In this document: positions 34,690-46,800 of the stretch, one piece after another
How the letters are laid out: each line of letters opens with the position of its first letter
How positions within the stretch are numbered: position 1 is the first letter of the stretch
Assembly (NCBI GenBank): GCA_009193035.1
Contig: SWDT01000185.1
Coordinates: 141,845 to 205,844 of the forward strand
Direction: 5' to 3'
DNA length: 64,000 nucleotides
Source of the DNA: Halicephalobus mephisto
Lineage: Eukaryota; Nematoda; Chromadorea; Rhabditida; Panagrolaimidae
Notes under the pieces: generated by a model
What the model was told of the DNA's origin: nothing
The model's input: the letters and a program-made list of their open reading frames with translations, nothing else
Databases searched by the model: none
Position numbers and translations under genes: made by a program

Positions 34690-35255
34690 TTCATACCCTA
34701 CAGTATCATGAATTCTCAGATATTCATACTCTACAGTATCATGAATTCTCAGGTACTCATGCTCTATAGTATCATGAATTCTCTGATATTCATGCTCTAC
34801 AGTATCATGAATTCTCTGATATTCATACTCTACAGTATCATGAATTCTCTGATATTCATGCTCTACAGTATCATGAATTCTCTGATTTTCATACTCTACA
34901 GTATCATGAATTCTCAGGTACTCATGCTCTATAGTATCATGAATTCTCAGATATTCATACTCTACAGTATCATGAATTCTCAGGTACTCATGCTCTATAG
35001 TATCATGAATTCTCTGATATTCATGCTCTACAGTATCATGAATTCTCTGATATTCATACTCTACAGTATCATGAATTCTCTGATATTCATGCTCTACAGT
35101 ATCATGAATTCTCAGATACTCATACCCTACTGTATCATGAATTCTCTCATACTTATACCCTACAGTATCCCGAGTTCTCTGATATTCATACTCTACAATA
35201 TCATGAATTCTCTGATACTTATACTCTACAGTATCCCGAGTTCTCTGGTATTCTA
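34690..35255 (+). repeat. 33-bp minisatellite, about 17 units, open in several frames
   Basis: Unit CAGTATCATGAATTCTCTGA plus TATTCATACTCTA, with EcoRI GAATTC in most units. Variants alternate ACTC/GCTC and CTGATATT/CAGGTACT. Because 33 is a multiple of three, one plus frame is open for 194 codons as an 11-residue hydrophobic repeat (YSIMNSLIFML); another plus frame reads QYHEFSDIHAL, and a minus frame is also open. No signal sequence, splice sites or start context supports a gene. Confidence 0.85.
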
Positions 35256-35970
35256 GTTATCACTTTTGAAGTTATTTCTACTCTGATTGCCAGCAACAAA
35301 CGGGATGGCTACTACTGTCTCTAATCAAATATCTAATTTGCTATTTTGCCGCTACAAGTCGTGACAATGAGGATGAAAGCTTAAGCGTTGTTCCGAGCCT
35401 TATCGATGGGAAAGAAGCCCGATCCCCACTTGTTAAGGGCGACCAGAAAGTAGGAACAAAAGGAAGAAGAGTGATTTTTGTTATAAGCACGATTTCGCTT
35501 TTATATCCATTCTGATGTTCTATGCTATGTGAAATGCAAATTTGGTTTTTATTCAAAATTTGCATAGTGATGATTTGCTGGCGAAGGGGAACGTAAAAAG
35601 TATTTTCTCTGGTGTTGTATCTAATGATGTGTAGTTCGTTTCCCAAGGATGAGATGCTGAGGAAGAAGTTGGTTAGTTCAAGTTTCGCTGAAATAACTGT
35701 TTAAATTTCAGGTTGTGATGGCTTTTAGCTCTAACATGTTATAATGGACTCTGTTTTGGTCGTGGATTGATGACAGGAACTTACGTCCAAGACAGTTGTT
35801 TGTAAAGTCGGAATTGTGTACTTGAACTCAAAAATATTACGATTATTATGTTTATTATGTTGATTTGGAATTCATTTTGTTTTTCACACACCAAATCTCA
35901 CTGAATCTTGGGATATTATATAATTCTATTCCGAATTCAAATATCTACAAATTCTGCAAACTTCGCAACT
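35256..35970. mobile_element. Dispersed repeat copy related to 139-395, with coding-like segment
   Basis: 35750-35965 is nearly identical to 170-385, and 35450-35486 to 142-178. Between them lie about 265 bp absent from the first copy. The plus frame across 35345-35510 reads ATSRDNEDESLSVVPSLIDG...GRRVIFVISTISLLYPF and looks like a fragment of a former protein. No transposase, reverse transcriptase or terminal repeat was identified. Confidence 0.5.
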
Positions 35971-36429
35971 GGTTTCGGTGTTAATAAGTCTCAACACATC
36001 CAAAAAATGAATGTTGTCTCACTATTTCTCAAATTATAAATAAATAGTATGTTGACATTGGATTTTCATTCTTATTTTTTAATGATTTTTTAATATAATA
36101 AAATATTTATTTACCGTAAGATTAAAGTGTTCCAAAAGATTATTCTGTCAAAAGATATTTGAAGAAAATCCTACAAAATTTTGAAATATCATGACTTGTA
36201 TTGTTTTTCCACGGATTTATTTTTAAAATTTTATTTCTGAATTTTTGGTTAAAATTAATCTATTATTATATTTCTCAAGCGACAGATAAAGAATAATATT
36301 GCACTCAAGAATTTGACTCTTTCCTAATATACTGTATGTTGGGATTATAGAATTAATGATTGAGGGATTCACAGAATCTCCAGTGGTCAGACAAAGGAAG
36401 TTATTTTAATCCAAACGGCTTCTGGAAAC
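35971..36429. other. Intergenic DNA, nothing assigned
   Basis: AT-rich, no open frame with splice context and no clear repeat copy. Confidence 0.3.
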
Positions 36430-37312
36430 AAATGAAAGTCAAGTTTTTATGTTATGAGATATACATTCAGGATCTGTATTTGATTCTTGATAAACGATTT
36501 TCTGAAACGAGGAAATAGAGAATAACCGGAGATCTCATTGAGCACGAGTCGAGGAAGCAGACGAACTCGTTTGGTTGGTTACTGAATATAAAATATTTTA
36601 TTTTCAAAACGCTTATTTTCTACTGAAATTTAATCTATTTGAGCAAGTCTTTCTTATAGTTGGACATAATTCTACGTTTTTTGCAGGTACATGATTAGTA
36701 TTTAAAAAAGTGACTAGAAATACTCAAAATTCCAAGCGAATCATAGGATCAATCGTTTTTAAAGCGATTTTTTCCTATTTTAATTTTATCAATTACAATA
36801 ATTTTTTTTCATAATAAAATCTTTGTTTTTTGGCACTTAGAATCATATAATTAAGTTTTTTTTAAATCAACTAGAAACGTAAGAAAGCTCAAGCGAACTC
36901 ATCTATGTGGTAGACGAACCTTTGATAATCTATTTTCAAAGCGCTTTTTTCCTATTTTAATTTTATCAATTGCAGTAATTCTTTTTCATAATAAAATCTT
37001 CGTTTTTTGGGACTTAGAATCATATAATTAAGTTTTTTTAAAATTAACTAGAAACGTAAGAAAGCTCAAGCGAACTCATTTATGTGGTAGACGAACCTTT
37101 GATAATCTATTTTCAAAACGTTATTTTTCTATTTCAGTCTAAACAATAATAATAACTCTTCTTTAAAGCAAATCTACATCTTATAGCCATAACAACTATG
37201 AAGTTAGTTTTTCCGAAAATTACCAAAAGTACGGAAAAAGAGAATTAAAAGTTATAGGTTTTCCGTATTTGTTCGTTTCAGAAGAACATTTACAAAAATT
37301 AAGTTACAGATA
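36430..37312 (+). repeat. Repeat family R1, copy 3
   Basis: Three units beginning AATTTTATCAATT(A/G)CA.TAAT, then CATAATAAAATCTT.GTTTTT, ending AAGTTACAGAT. The last two units are almost identical to each other (GAAACGTAAGAAAGCTCAAG in both). It ends 67 bp from the SLC4 stop codon. Confidence 0.75.
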
Positions 37313-37378
37313 ATAAATGCATTCTTAAAAGTTTGAATTGAATATTGAAAGCCGTTTCGAATAAAATTACTTTCCTTG

Positions 37379-40300
37379 TTAATGGACATTGTCTAAGGCC
37401 TCCAAATGCGGTTTCTGGAAAAATCTCGGAAGAACCAAGGATCTGAACGGGATGAACAGGAATGTAACAATAGGGAAAATCATCTCGAGGACCGGCCAGG
37501 GGGAAAACCCAACGAAACACAGGAGAATCAACTGGAGGATCTCAACAACGGTGAAACTGTGGACGATTCTTTGAGGAACTCTTCGGATGTAGTGGAGTGG
37601 GGGGTAGCTTCTCTGTTCCGTGACCAACAATAGGGTTCTTTCACAAAGTTCGTTTCCGATCATCGCTGTCAAAGCCAAATAAAGAAATAATCCGTGGAAA
37701 ACCGCTGTTGGGACAAGTTGCAAATACGGTAGAAGGAAGAAATAAGTTGGAATCATGAGACCGTGGGCAATCAGGGTGGCTAACCGGGATTCTCGATTCT
37801 TAACAATTCTAAAATCAAACTTTATTTAAAATAAATAAAATAAAAATTACATTTGTTGCATTGTGCCGTCGACTAATCTGTCTTCAACATCGGCTTGGGT
37901 CTTGAGGTGGAGGAATGCCTGAGGCAGAGATCCGTGCATCCAAGGCAGGCCGAGAATGGAGAGAACTGCATTCATGATGGCCACAATGAAGAGGTCCCAG
38001 TTGGGAGCTCCTCCTTTCTTTAAACTGAAATTAACAAATTATTAAAAAATATTTTTACAAAATTGTCTCAATAGGAACTTTTAGAATTTTTATAAATTTC
38101 TAGAATCTGAAGTTTTGGAATTTTTGGAATAGTATAAAAGTTTAAGTGAGATTTTTAAACATTTTAGAATTCGTTGGATTCAGGGAGATTTTAGAAATTT
38201 TGGTTTTAATTTAATAAAATAATACTTGTTTTGGTTGTTATCTACAGTATTTGTGACAATCAGTTGATCCATGAAGAACAGGATAGCCAGAGGGACCCCG
38301 AGACCGAGGGAGATCAGATGGGCCTGCCAGGACTGGTCCCAGAAGGCAGCTACTGTAATAGGGTTGACTTCTGGATTGTAAGTGAATGTTTCTTCTGAAA
38401 CAATTAATTATTAATTATTAAAAAAATTAAATTTTAAAATAATTAAATCTTCAAAAAATAAATATTTAAAATTTTTTAATTTTAAAATAACTGTAATTAA
38501 ACCAACTCGGGACGTCGTGGAAACAGTAACTGCCGACGAAGGACATGATGATGACTCCGATCGGGAGCGAGTAATCCGCGAGGATCTCCCTCTTGATCTT
38601 CGTCAAAAACGGAGTTGTGCGAAAATTGTACAAAGTAAAGCTGATCCAGAAGGTCCCACAAAGAAGTAAAACAAAAAGCAATCCTGTTGATCTTTCACAT
38701 GATAATGGATCTGAAAATTAAAATTAAAAATTTTAAAATAATTTAATATTACCGTAATCAGGATGATTTATTTTTCCAAAACAAGAAACATCATATCGAT
38801 TGAAGGTTTCTACTGTAGCCACAATTGCCTTCTGAATAAGGGCTATGGAAATAAATAAACTAAAAAGTTCTTCCAAAGATCTCTTAGCATACTGCATAAT
38901 TTTTGAAAATTCAAAAAAAGCAAAAATCATCAAGAAAAAAGCACACCAAAGTCCGGTCATTGTGAACATCTTGAAAAAATCATAATCTCCGTTGTGACAA
39001 ATACTGTGGATGACTTCAATATATATCGTAATCGGGGCTGTGCTCATGATGATCAAAAACAATTGACCCCCGACAACTCCGAAAAATAAACCCCCTATCC
39101 ATTGAGCCAGGATCGCTTTTTTGACATCTGAAAAATTATAAATTTTATTAGAAAATTTCTTCATTTGAGGTTTTTTCATACTGTACAAGATCTATTTTAG
39201 TACAATATTGTCCGATACAAAAAATATTTAAATAAAATAAACGTTTAAATTTATAATTTTTGAATGCAGATATTTTTTACAACTTTTTTTCCTAATGATT
39301 GACTCTTGTTTCATTGAACGATTTCGAAAGAGATCTTCAGAAATCTCAAAAATCCATAGTTTCAGAATTCCTAGCTCCAGAATCCATAGCTTTAGAATCT
39401 ATAGTTTCGGAATTTCTATTTTTAGAATTTCTATTTTCGGAATCTCTATTTTCAGAATTTCTAGTTCCAGAATCCTTAGTTTTGGAATCCCTAGCTTCAA
39501 AATTCCTAGCTTCAGAATCTCTAGCTTCAGAATCCTTAGTTCCAGAAGTTCCTATCAAATTTTGGAAGCCTCTAAGAACATGTACGTGATTTTTACAGTA
39601 TTAAAGCATTTAAAGCACTGCCATCTTCATATTTTAAAATATCACAAAAATTTGCAAAAAGTTTCCTAAGATTCTGAAATCTTTGGAAAATTGGATAAAT
39701 TCTAGAAATTTCTGGGGTTTTGAAAAATTACACAATTTTCTGATTCTATAACTTCCAACTGAACTTTAGGAGATTCAAGAAGCATCTGTCAAGTCCTCAA
39801 AGTCCTTGATTTCTGAGTTCAATTGAAGGTTCTAAGATTTTCAAAATTACGAAAATTTCTAAGATTTTGGAAATTACAAAAATTTCTAAGATTTTAGAAC
39901 TTGCAACTGGAGTCTTCTGTAGAATTAACTTAATTTCAAAAATAAACTCACTTATTAATCCGCCAGTGTTGGAGTCGTTGAGCATCCCCAGGGCGATGGC
40001 CGTTGGTAATATTGCGAAATACAGGAACACAGCACATGCTATCGTTTTCTGGATGCTTCTGAAGTCAGCCACGCCGTCAGTGTAGTCGGAGATGTAGTGT
40101 TTCAGTCGTCTTCTGAAGTCGTTGTAGATTCCTCGACCAGGAAAGAACCTTCCGGAGCTGTGAGTCATGGCTTCAATTTTGTCTTCTAATTTCGACGGTA
40201 ACTGAAACGCTTTCTTTTCTACCGTAACTTTGATCTCCTTGATGAATTCTCCGCTGGAATAAGCATCCAAAAGACGTTGTTTCAGACCAGAATCACACAG

Positions 40301-42374
40301 CAACGTCGAAAAAGTCCTCGCGGTTTCGAGAGCGGATTTTGTGTCTTTTTCGAACACCGGGGCCAGGACGAGAAGGATAAACTGGACATCCCCCAACTCA
40401 GGTCCGAAGTTGGTCGGCAGATTCATCCTCGCAAAACAGACATGTCGATGTTCAATCCCAGGCAGGGAACAGTAAATGGCCAGCCAGGACTGATCAATGA
40501 TGACGTTGTCCGACTGCACACAGACTCCTTGAAGTTTCTGCCGAATGCTGGTTACTGTAATAATGCCATTAAAAACCCAAAACTCATTAAAATTTAAAAA
40601 TCAAAAATTACTCTATAATTAAAAAAATTTAAAAAAATCAATTTTTTAATTTTTAAAATTAAAAATTTTCTGTAATTAAAAAAATTTTAAAAAATCAACT
40701 TTTTAATTTTTAAAAATAAAAATTTTCTGTAATTCAAAAAATTTTAAAAATTAACAAATTGATTTTTTAAAATTAAAAATTTTCTGTAATTAAAAAAATG
40801 TGAAAAAATCAATTTTTTAATTTTTAAAAATAAAAATTTTCTGTAATTCAAAAAATTTTAAAAAATCAACTTTTTAATTTTTAAAAATAAAAATTTTCTG
40901 TAATTCGAAAAATTTTAAAAATTAACAAATTGATTTTTTAAAAGTGAAAATTTTCTGTAATTAAAAAATAAAAACCTCGGATGTTCTCAAGTTCGGAGTA
41001 GCTGAAAATAGCGTTCTGGACGTCCGAGTAGAGAATCTCATCTCTGATCTTTGGGATCGAATCCGTCATTCTAAAGCCACATTATTGAGGAAATTTAAAA
41101 AATCCACCTTCTGATTATGTCATCGATGTCTGATTCCTCCACGTCCAGCAGAACAACGGCTCTGTCAAGAAGGTGCTCTGCATCCAGGATTCCTCGGATT
41201 TCGACCGAAAAGTCCTTCGGGGAAACTGCATTTTGGACTGCATTCAACAAATACAACTTTTCATTTTTTGCCACTGAAATTTAAGTTTATAAAAAAATTT
41301 TAAAAAACTTGAAAAAAATAAAAAATAAAAACTTAAAATTTGATCTCAGCAGAAATTCCGAATTTTCCAGTTAAGACTAGTTTTAAAATCTCATAATTAC
41401 GTGATTCTGGAGGATTTTAAAATTGTATTTTTATGCAAAATTTCTTATAATCGACTTTTGGAAAATGGCCTTGATATAGATTTTAGAAACTTTTTAGAGA
41501 CTTTTTAAATACTTTTTAAGAACTTTTTAGGAACTTTTTATGAACTTTTTAAGAACTTTTTAAGAACTTTTTAGAAACTAAATTACCTTACATGACGATT
41601 TGGAATTACGTTTTCGGAAATACACTTTTCAAAAAAATTTCAAAAATTAAATTTCCGAATATTTTTTACCGAAATTAATTATAACTCGAAATAGGACCCG
41701 ATTAGTAAATGTAAAACAAAAACCTTCGAACTTTTGTAACAAAAAAGTAGCTATATAGTACAGTAACAATGAACATTAAAATCGCAATTAAGACCACAGT
41801 AATCCCCAGGAAACGGATTATTTTGTGTTTCCAAATATTCATTGCGAAATTATGTAAGATTAAAAATCACCGGGTTACTGTATTTTCCAAAAATTCCGAA
41901 AATTGGGGTTTAGAGGATTTCGTGATAAAAATAATTTCAAATTTTTCCGAAAATATGTACCGTCTGGATGGATTTAGGAACTCCCCCTCAAGGTCATATA
42001 GGGTACAAAGTGTTCATTCTCAAAATCTATAAAATCACAAAATCATCACAGGTTACTGTATTCTCCAAAAATTCCGAAAATTGGAATCCAGAGGATATCG
42101 TGATAAAAATAATTCTGAATTTCTGTGGAAATACAATACCGTATCTGGATGGATCTGGGAACTCCCAACTCAGGGCCATAGGGGTAGAGGAGTCCATTTT
42201 CGACAGCTAATGGTTGTGTATTACAGTAATAAATACCGGAATTTGAACACTACAGTAATCCCTAATTTTTACATAAAATAAAAACCAACGTTCATTGTCT
42301 TGACTTCTGGAGATTCCTTCCTCAAGGTTGAAGCTTTTGGGATCGAATTCCGCAGCAGCGAAGATTTTCACCAT
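37379..42374 (-). CDS. SLC4-family anion/bicarbonate transporter
   Basis: Nine exons, all phase-consistent: 42290-42374, 41108-41273, 40976-41070, 39952-40554, 38753-39127, 38507-38710, 38226-38394, 37851-38024 and 37379-37808, giving 766 residues. The cytosolic domain covers exons 1-4 (DVQFILLVLAPVFEKDTKSA, RRRLKHYISDYTDGVADFRS). The membrane domain starts at TIACAVFLYFAILPTAIALG and includes GGLFFGVVGGQLFLIIMSTAP, where SLC4 proteins have ILFALLGAQPLLVVGFSGP. It continues with LKKGGAPNWDL, LGLPWMHGSLPQAF, LVPTAVFHGLFLYLAL and the C-terminal HSFTVVEILQLILLC. The substrate-site motif is altered compared with AE1-type members, and the N-terminal cytosolic domain is short, as in divergent nematode abts-type proteins. 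Donors of exons 1 and 6 need GTTGGT to stay in frame. Intron 1 (1 kb) could hide a further exon. Confidence 0.92.
39350..39555. repeat. 15-bp minisatellite in SLC4 intron 4
   Basis: Units of AGAATCTCTAGCTTC type repeated about 14 times. All six frames are nearly open. The SLC4-sense strand reads EARDS/KTKDS/ENRDS pentapeptides. It lies inside the intron 39128-39951, which is spliced out in the model. Confidence 0.8.
40585..40970 (-). repeat. Tandem repeat filling SLC4 intron 3
   Basis: About seven copies of a 55-60 bp unit, ATTTTCTGTAATTAAAAAAA followed by TTTTAAAAAATCAACTTTTT. It occupies nearly the entire 421-bp intron. Confidence 0.75.
41480..41585 (-). repeat. Short tandem repeat of AACTTTTTAAG
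   Basis: About eight copies of an 11-12 bp unit (GAACTTTTTAG/AAG) in SLC4 intron 1. Confidence 0.7.
41850..42220. repeat. Two tandem copies of a unit of about 190 bp in SLC4 intron 1
   Basis: Copy starts at about 41870 and 42052 share GGTTACTGTATT.TCCAAAAA, GAGGAT.TCGTGATAAAAAT and TCTGGATGGAT. Plus-strand open frames across it are by-products of the repeat. Confidence 0.7.
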
Positions 42375-42524
42375 GATCACCAAAAAGCGAAATTTACGAT
42401 TGATTTTCCTTCTTTTTAGAACACCCAAATTTGGGAACTGAAGTACACACAAATTAATAAAGCAAAATCAGACAAGTAGAAGATCGAAAACACGCCCACG
42501 ACACGCGGTGATCAGGGTCCATGG

Positions 42525-42620
42525 GATCGGGGTCCATGGAGTTGTATCCATGGGGTTGTATCCATGGGGTTGTGTCCATGGGGTTGTGTCCATGGAGTTG
42601 TGTCCATGAGGTTGTGTCCC
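42525..42620. repeat. 15-bp GC-rich minisatellite upstream of SLC4
   Basis: About six units of TCCATGGGGTTGTGT, each with CCATGG, open in several frames on both strands. It lies about 150 bp upstream of the SLC4 start and is the most GC-rich repeat in the window. Confidence 0.8.
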
Positions 42621-42970
42621 TGTGCCGGTCATCTCCCCAAGGACGCGTCGGTTGGAGACGGTCTGACAAGTACTCGCTCGGGTGTACACCATTGTTCCCC
42701 GGGACTTTTTTCTTTGATTTTTTTTATTACAAACTTTTCCAAAAATTACTATTTTCGATTATTTATTTTTATGTTAATCCAATCCAGCTTTTAAAAGTTA
42801 ATCTGAAAAACACAAAGATAAATTGTACAACAATTAATTCCCAAACTTGTCCTTTTGGCTCATTTTTAAAAATTGAACTTCTTAGTGATGGTTGTTACTT
42901 CAAGCATCAAGAAGATGCTTATAAAAATGAATCAAATCAAAAAACGCATATCCTAAGGAAGAAACTACCT
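42621..42970. other. Spacer between two minisatellites
   Basis: No gene was resolved. Open plus frames continue from the 15-bp array but have no splice or start support. Confidence 0.3.
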
Positions 42971-42974
42971 TAGG

Positions 42975-43425
42975 AACAATGATCGTAGGAGAGGAATGAT
43001 TGTAAGAGATAAACTCATAGAGGATAAACTGTTCCAGGGAAAGAATAACCGTAGGAGATCAATTACCGTAAAGGGAAAACTGTCATAGGGGATTAATTGT
43101 TGTAGGGAAGTAACTACTGTAAGGGAGACACTGACTCAAAGAACCAATAGTCTTAAGGGGGACTTATCGCAAGGCAGCAATGATAGTAGGGAAGAAGTGA
43201 TCGTAGAGAAGTAATAATCGTAGGGAAACAATCATTGTAGGAAAGTAATGATCGTGGGGGAAGGAGTGATCGTAGGGGAGGAGTGATTGTAGAGAAATAA
43301 TGATCGTAGAGAAGCAATCATTGTAAAAAATTAATGATCGTAGAGAAGGAGTGATCGTAGGGAAGCAATCATTGTAGGGAAGCAATCATTGTAGGGAAGG
43401 AGTGATTGTGGAACAGAAATGGAAT
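42975..43425. repeat. Minisatellite of about 17-18 bp units
   Basis: About 25 units related to GTAGGGAAGCAATCATT and GATCGTAGAGAAGTAAT, with decreasing order toward both ends. Open frames here are repeat by-products. Confidence 0.8.
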
Positions 43426-43696
43426 AGACTGTTCCAAGGAGGCGATTGCTGTAGGAAACTTATAACAGAAAAGTTGTAGGAAAAACTGTCCGAATAGAGC
43501 ACTTCTCGTACAGTTACCCTCTTCCGACACTAAATAGTTCCTCAACGACGTCGACCGTAGGAAGTGGAACTAAAAGTTGCTCCAATAATCCGTATTAAAT
43601 ATATGCAGTCTGGAAAAAGGATTTTCAGTAATCTCTGGCTGTAAAGTTGCCCAATCAAAAATCACTCAAAATGCAAATGACTTTGACGACAGATAA
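43426..43696. other. 3' flank of the MIF4G gene, nothing assigned
   Basis: No coding exon or repeat copy was seen. It lies beyond the candidate poly(A) signal. Confidence 0.3.
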
Positions 43697-43701
43697 TCCT
43701 T

Positions 43702-43707
43702 TTTATT
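43702..43707 (-). terminator. Candidate poly(A) signal of the MIF4G gene
   Basis: AATAAA on the minus strand, about 150 bases after the stop codon at 43854. Confidence 0.45.
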
Positions 43708-43853
43708 ACTTTTATGAACTTTAGTTAATTTTCAATTTCAAAAAATCCAAAGCTCGGAAATAAGCCACTTGGTCCAATCACAGTATATCTGGGCCAACAG
43801 ATTTAAGTAGTTGAGATTAGCATCAGGAAGTTTGGATTGCACAAAGCCGTAAG

Positions 43854-46800
43854 TTATCCGAAATAGTAATCGTTGGATTCTGGAGGCAACGTCCAACCAG
43901 AAGCACTCAATTCCATCAGCAATAAAATCATCTTCCTCGCCCAAGGCTCTGAAACCTCGATGAAGGCATCTCGAATCTGGTTCTTCAAACGACCCAACTC
44001 ATCCGGACACTGTCGTTCAAGGTCGTACCCGACGGAGAGCAGTGATGCGATCATGCACTCCAGCTGCAAATGGGAAATTACCACAAAATTAAAAGTATAA
44101 TTTTTAAAAATTGTCTTAATACAGAATTTCAGACCTCTTCAAACTCATACTATGATAAAAATAAAAATAATTTTAAAATTTCAGAACTCTTCAAACTTAT
44201 ATCATAAGAAAAATTGAAACTAAAACTAATTATAAAATTTCAAAACTCTTCAAAAATATACTATGATAAAAATAAAAATAATTTCGAAATTTCAGAACTC
44301 TTCAAACTTATATCATAAGAAAAATTGAAACTAAAACTAATTATAAAATTTTAAAACTCTTCGAAAATATATTATAAGAAAAATAAAAACTAATTATAAA
44401 GTTTTAACTCTTCGAAAATATATTATAAGAAAAATAAAAATAATTTTAAAATTTCAGACCTCTTTAAACTTATGTTATAAGAAAAATTGAAATTAAAACT
44501 AATTATAAAATTTTAAAACTTTTCAAAAATATACTATGATAAAAATAAAAATAATTTCGAAATTTCAGAACTCTTCAAACTTATATCATAAGAAAAATTG
44601 AAACTAAAACTAATTATAAAATTTTAAAACTCTTCGAAAATATATTATAAGAAAAATAAAAACTAATTATAAAGTTTTAACTCTTCGAAAATATATTATG
44701 ATAAAAATAAAAATAATTTTAAAATTCCAGACCTCTTCAAACTTATGTTATAAGAAAAATTGAAATTAAAACTAATTATAAAATTTTAAAACTTTTCAAA
44801 AATATACTATGATAAAAATAAAAATAATTTCGAAATTTCAGAACTCTTCAAACTTATGTCATAAGAAAAATTGAAACTAAAACTAATTATAAAATTTTAA
44901 AACTCTTCGAAAATATATTATAAGAAAAATAAAAACTAATTATAAAGTTTTAACTCTTCGAAAATATATTATAACAAAAGTAAAAAATTAAGATGAAATT
45001 GTCTAGGGACGAGTTTTCAGAATACTTTTTAAAAGTTGACATTTTGGAATTTAGATTGATTTCAGATCCGGAATTTATGGGTTTTATTACAGTATCTAAG
45101 TGCTTTTTCGGTTTCAAGTCTGACATTGGAACAGAAACGTTACATAATTTCGAAAAAAACGAACCTCTTCGATTTTCAACGTTTCTAAAACAGGGGATTT
45201 GAGCATGTAGTCGAAGATATTGAATATGACCTCTACCATCTCTCCTTCGTAGGTGAATCCTACGTGGGCGTAGAGGTCAGAGACAAAACTCAAGAACCCC
45301 ACCCACACCCTCAGGTGGTCCACTCTGAGTTGGTCTCTGCACTCGTAATACTGTAGAATGGATGTAACTAATCCTTGGTGGAACGACACTCCACTCGGAC
45401 ACTCCAGCAACGAAGCACAAAGTCTCGCGACGGATCTTCCGTTGGTTTTGTTTTCTTCTATGGCGTACTGTACTAGATACTGTCCTAAACTCCTTGCCGA
45501 CTGATCGTTTTCCATGTTTCCAGCGAGGAATTCGTCGATTAATTGTTTTTCTTTCGTTATGTTTAATTTCTGGAAGGTTTGAACTATCTCATCGACGTCT
45601 TTTTGGATGAGGGGTTTCCTCCGAGACTCCTTGATGACGGCCGAAAGAGCTCGGCTGGGCTTTTGGTCCCCTACTTGAGAGGTCTTCGGTTGTTTGACTG
45701 CTCCCGTCTGGACCTGAAAATTGTAAAAATACGTTCCTGTAAGTACTAAAGTGCAAAAAAGTCCTTAAAACGGATTATTTTTGGAACAATTTACAATAAT
45801 ATCGCCATCGATGTATGTTTATTTTAGGTCTTGTGAGATTGCAATGGAATGTTCCAGATCTGATATGAGATCTTCTAGAACATTCCTTAATCCTACAGTA
45901 ATAGAATATTAACGATTCAGGTCTTGTTGAGTCATATCGAGACCTTCCAAAACATCTTCCAACGATGTTGTACGAGCACTTAGTTATGTCTTTTCAGATT
46001 GAGCTAAACCGTCCCAGGACACTTCACAATGACGTCATATCAAGATGAGCCTGATTTAGGTCTTGCTAGATTAAGATAGATCATTCTAGATCTCATCTGA
46101 GACCTTCCAGATTTTTCCCTAATCCCACAGAACAACGCACTGTTGATTTAGATCTTTCCAATCAAGTCCAAACTTGCACATAAACAACTTTAACGCTCAA
46201 ACATATAAATTGAGGATAATGTATTGGTAGATTACATTTAATGTACCGCTGAACAAAAAATAATGTAATGAATACATAATTTTCAATGCGTCTGATGCAA
46301 TAAAAGTAGTCTGTGGGTGAATGAAAAATAATCAATGGATCGCAGCTGTTTTAATGAATAAATGCATTATTTGTGATGATTTTATGTATCTTATAACATG
46401 CATCTTGTGTAGGTGGGACTGATCTGAGACTTTTCAGAATACTTGGTATTTGGTTAACAATAATGTACTACCGATCAGGTCTTGTTAAACTGTTCTAGAT
46501 CAGTCAACACCCATCTCACACTAATATGTCTCCGATTCAGATGTTGCTAGATAAAGTTGGAACTTAGAACTAGTCTGCAATCTTCCAGAGCATTCTCCAA
46601 CGATTTCAAACAAACATATCCTTAATTTAATTTTTGTCAAACTGAGTCAGAAGGTCTCAAGATCTTTCACAATGAGCTCATATCAATATATCACTTATTT
46701 TGATCATAGTAAATCGCCTCAGAACAGTTCAAAACTAGTCGGAGACCTTTTAGAACCTGTGCTAATCCCCTAGCATCAACATACTTCTAATTTAGGTCTT

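Noticed and set aside
34672..35256. 194-codon open frame as a real membrane protein
   Set aside because: It is entirely a 33-bp minisatellite. Other frames are equally open, and there is no start context, splice site or unique sequence.
42521..42973. 150-codon plus-strand frame upstream of SLC4
   Set aside because: Starts in a 15-bp minisatellite and continues through AT-rich DNA without splice signals; no family resemblance.
42960..43430. CRISPR-like array
   Set aside because: Units of 17-18 bp without spacers of constant length, in a eukaryotic context with degraded edges; this is a minisatellite.
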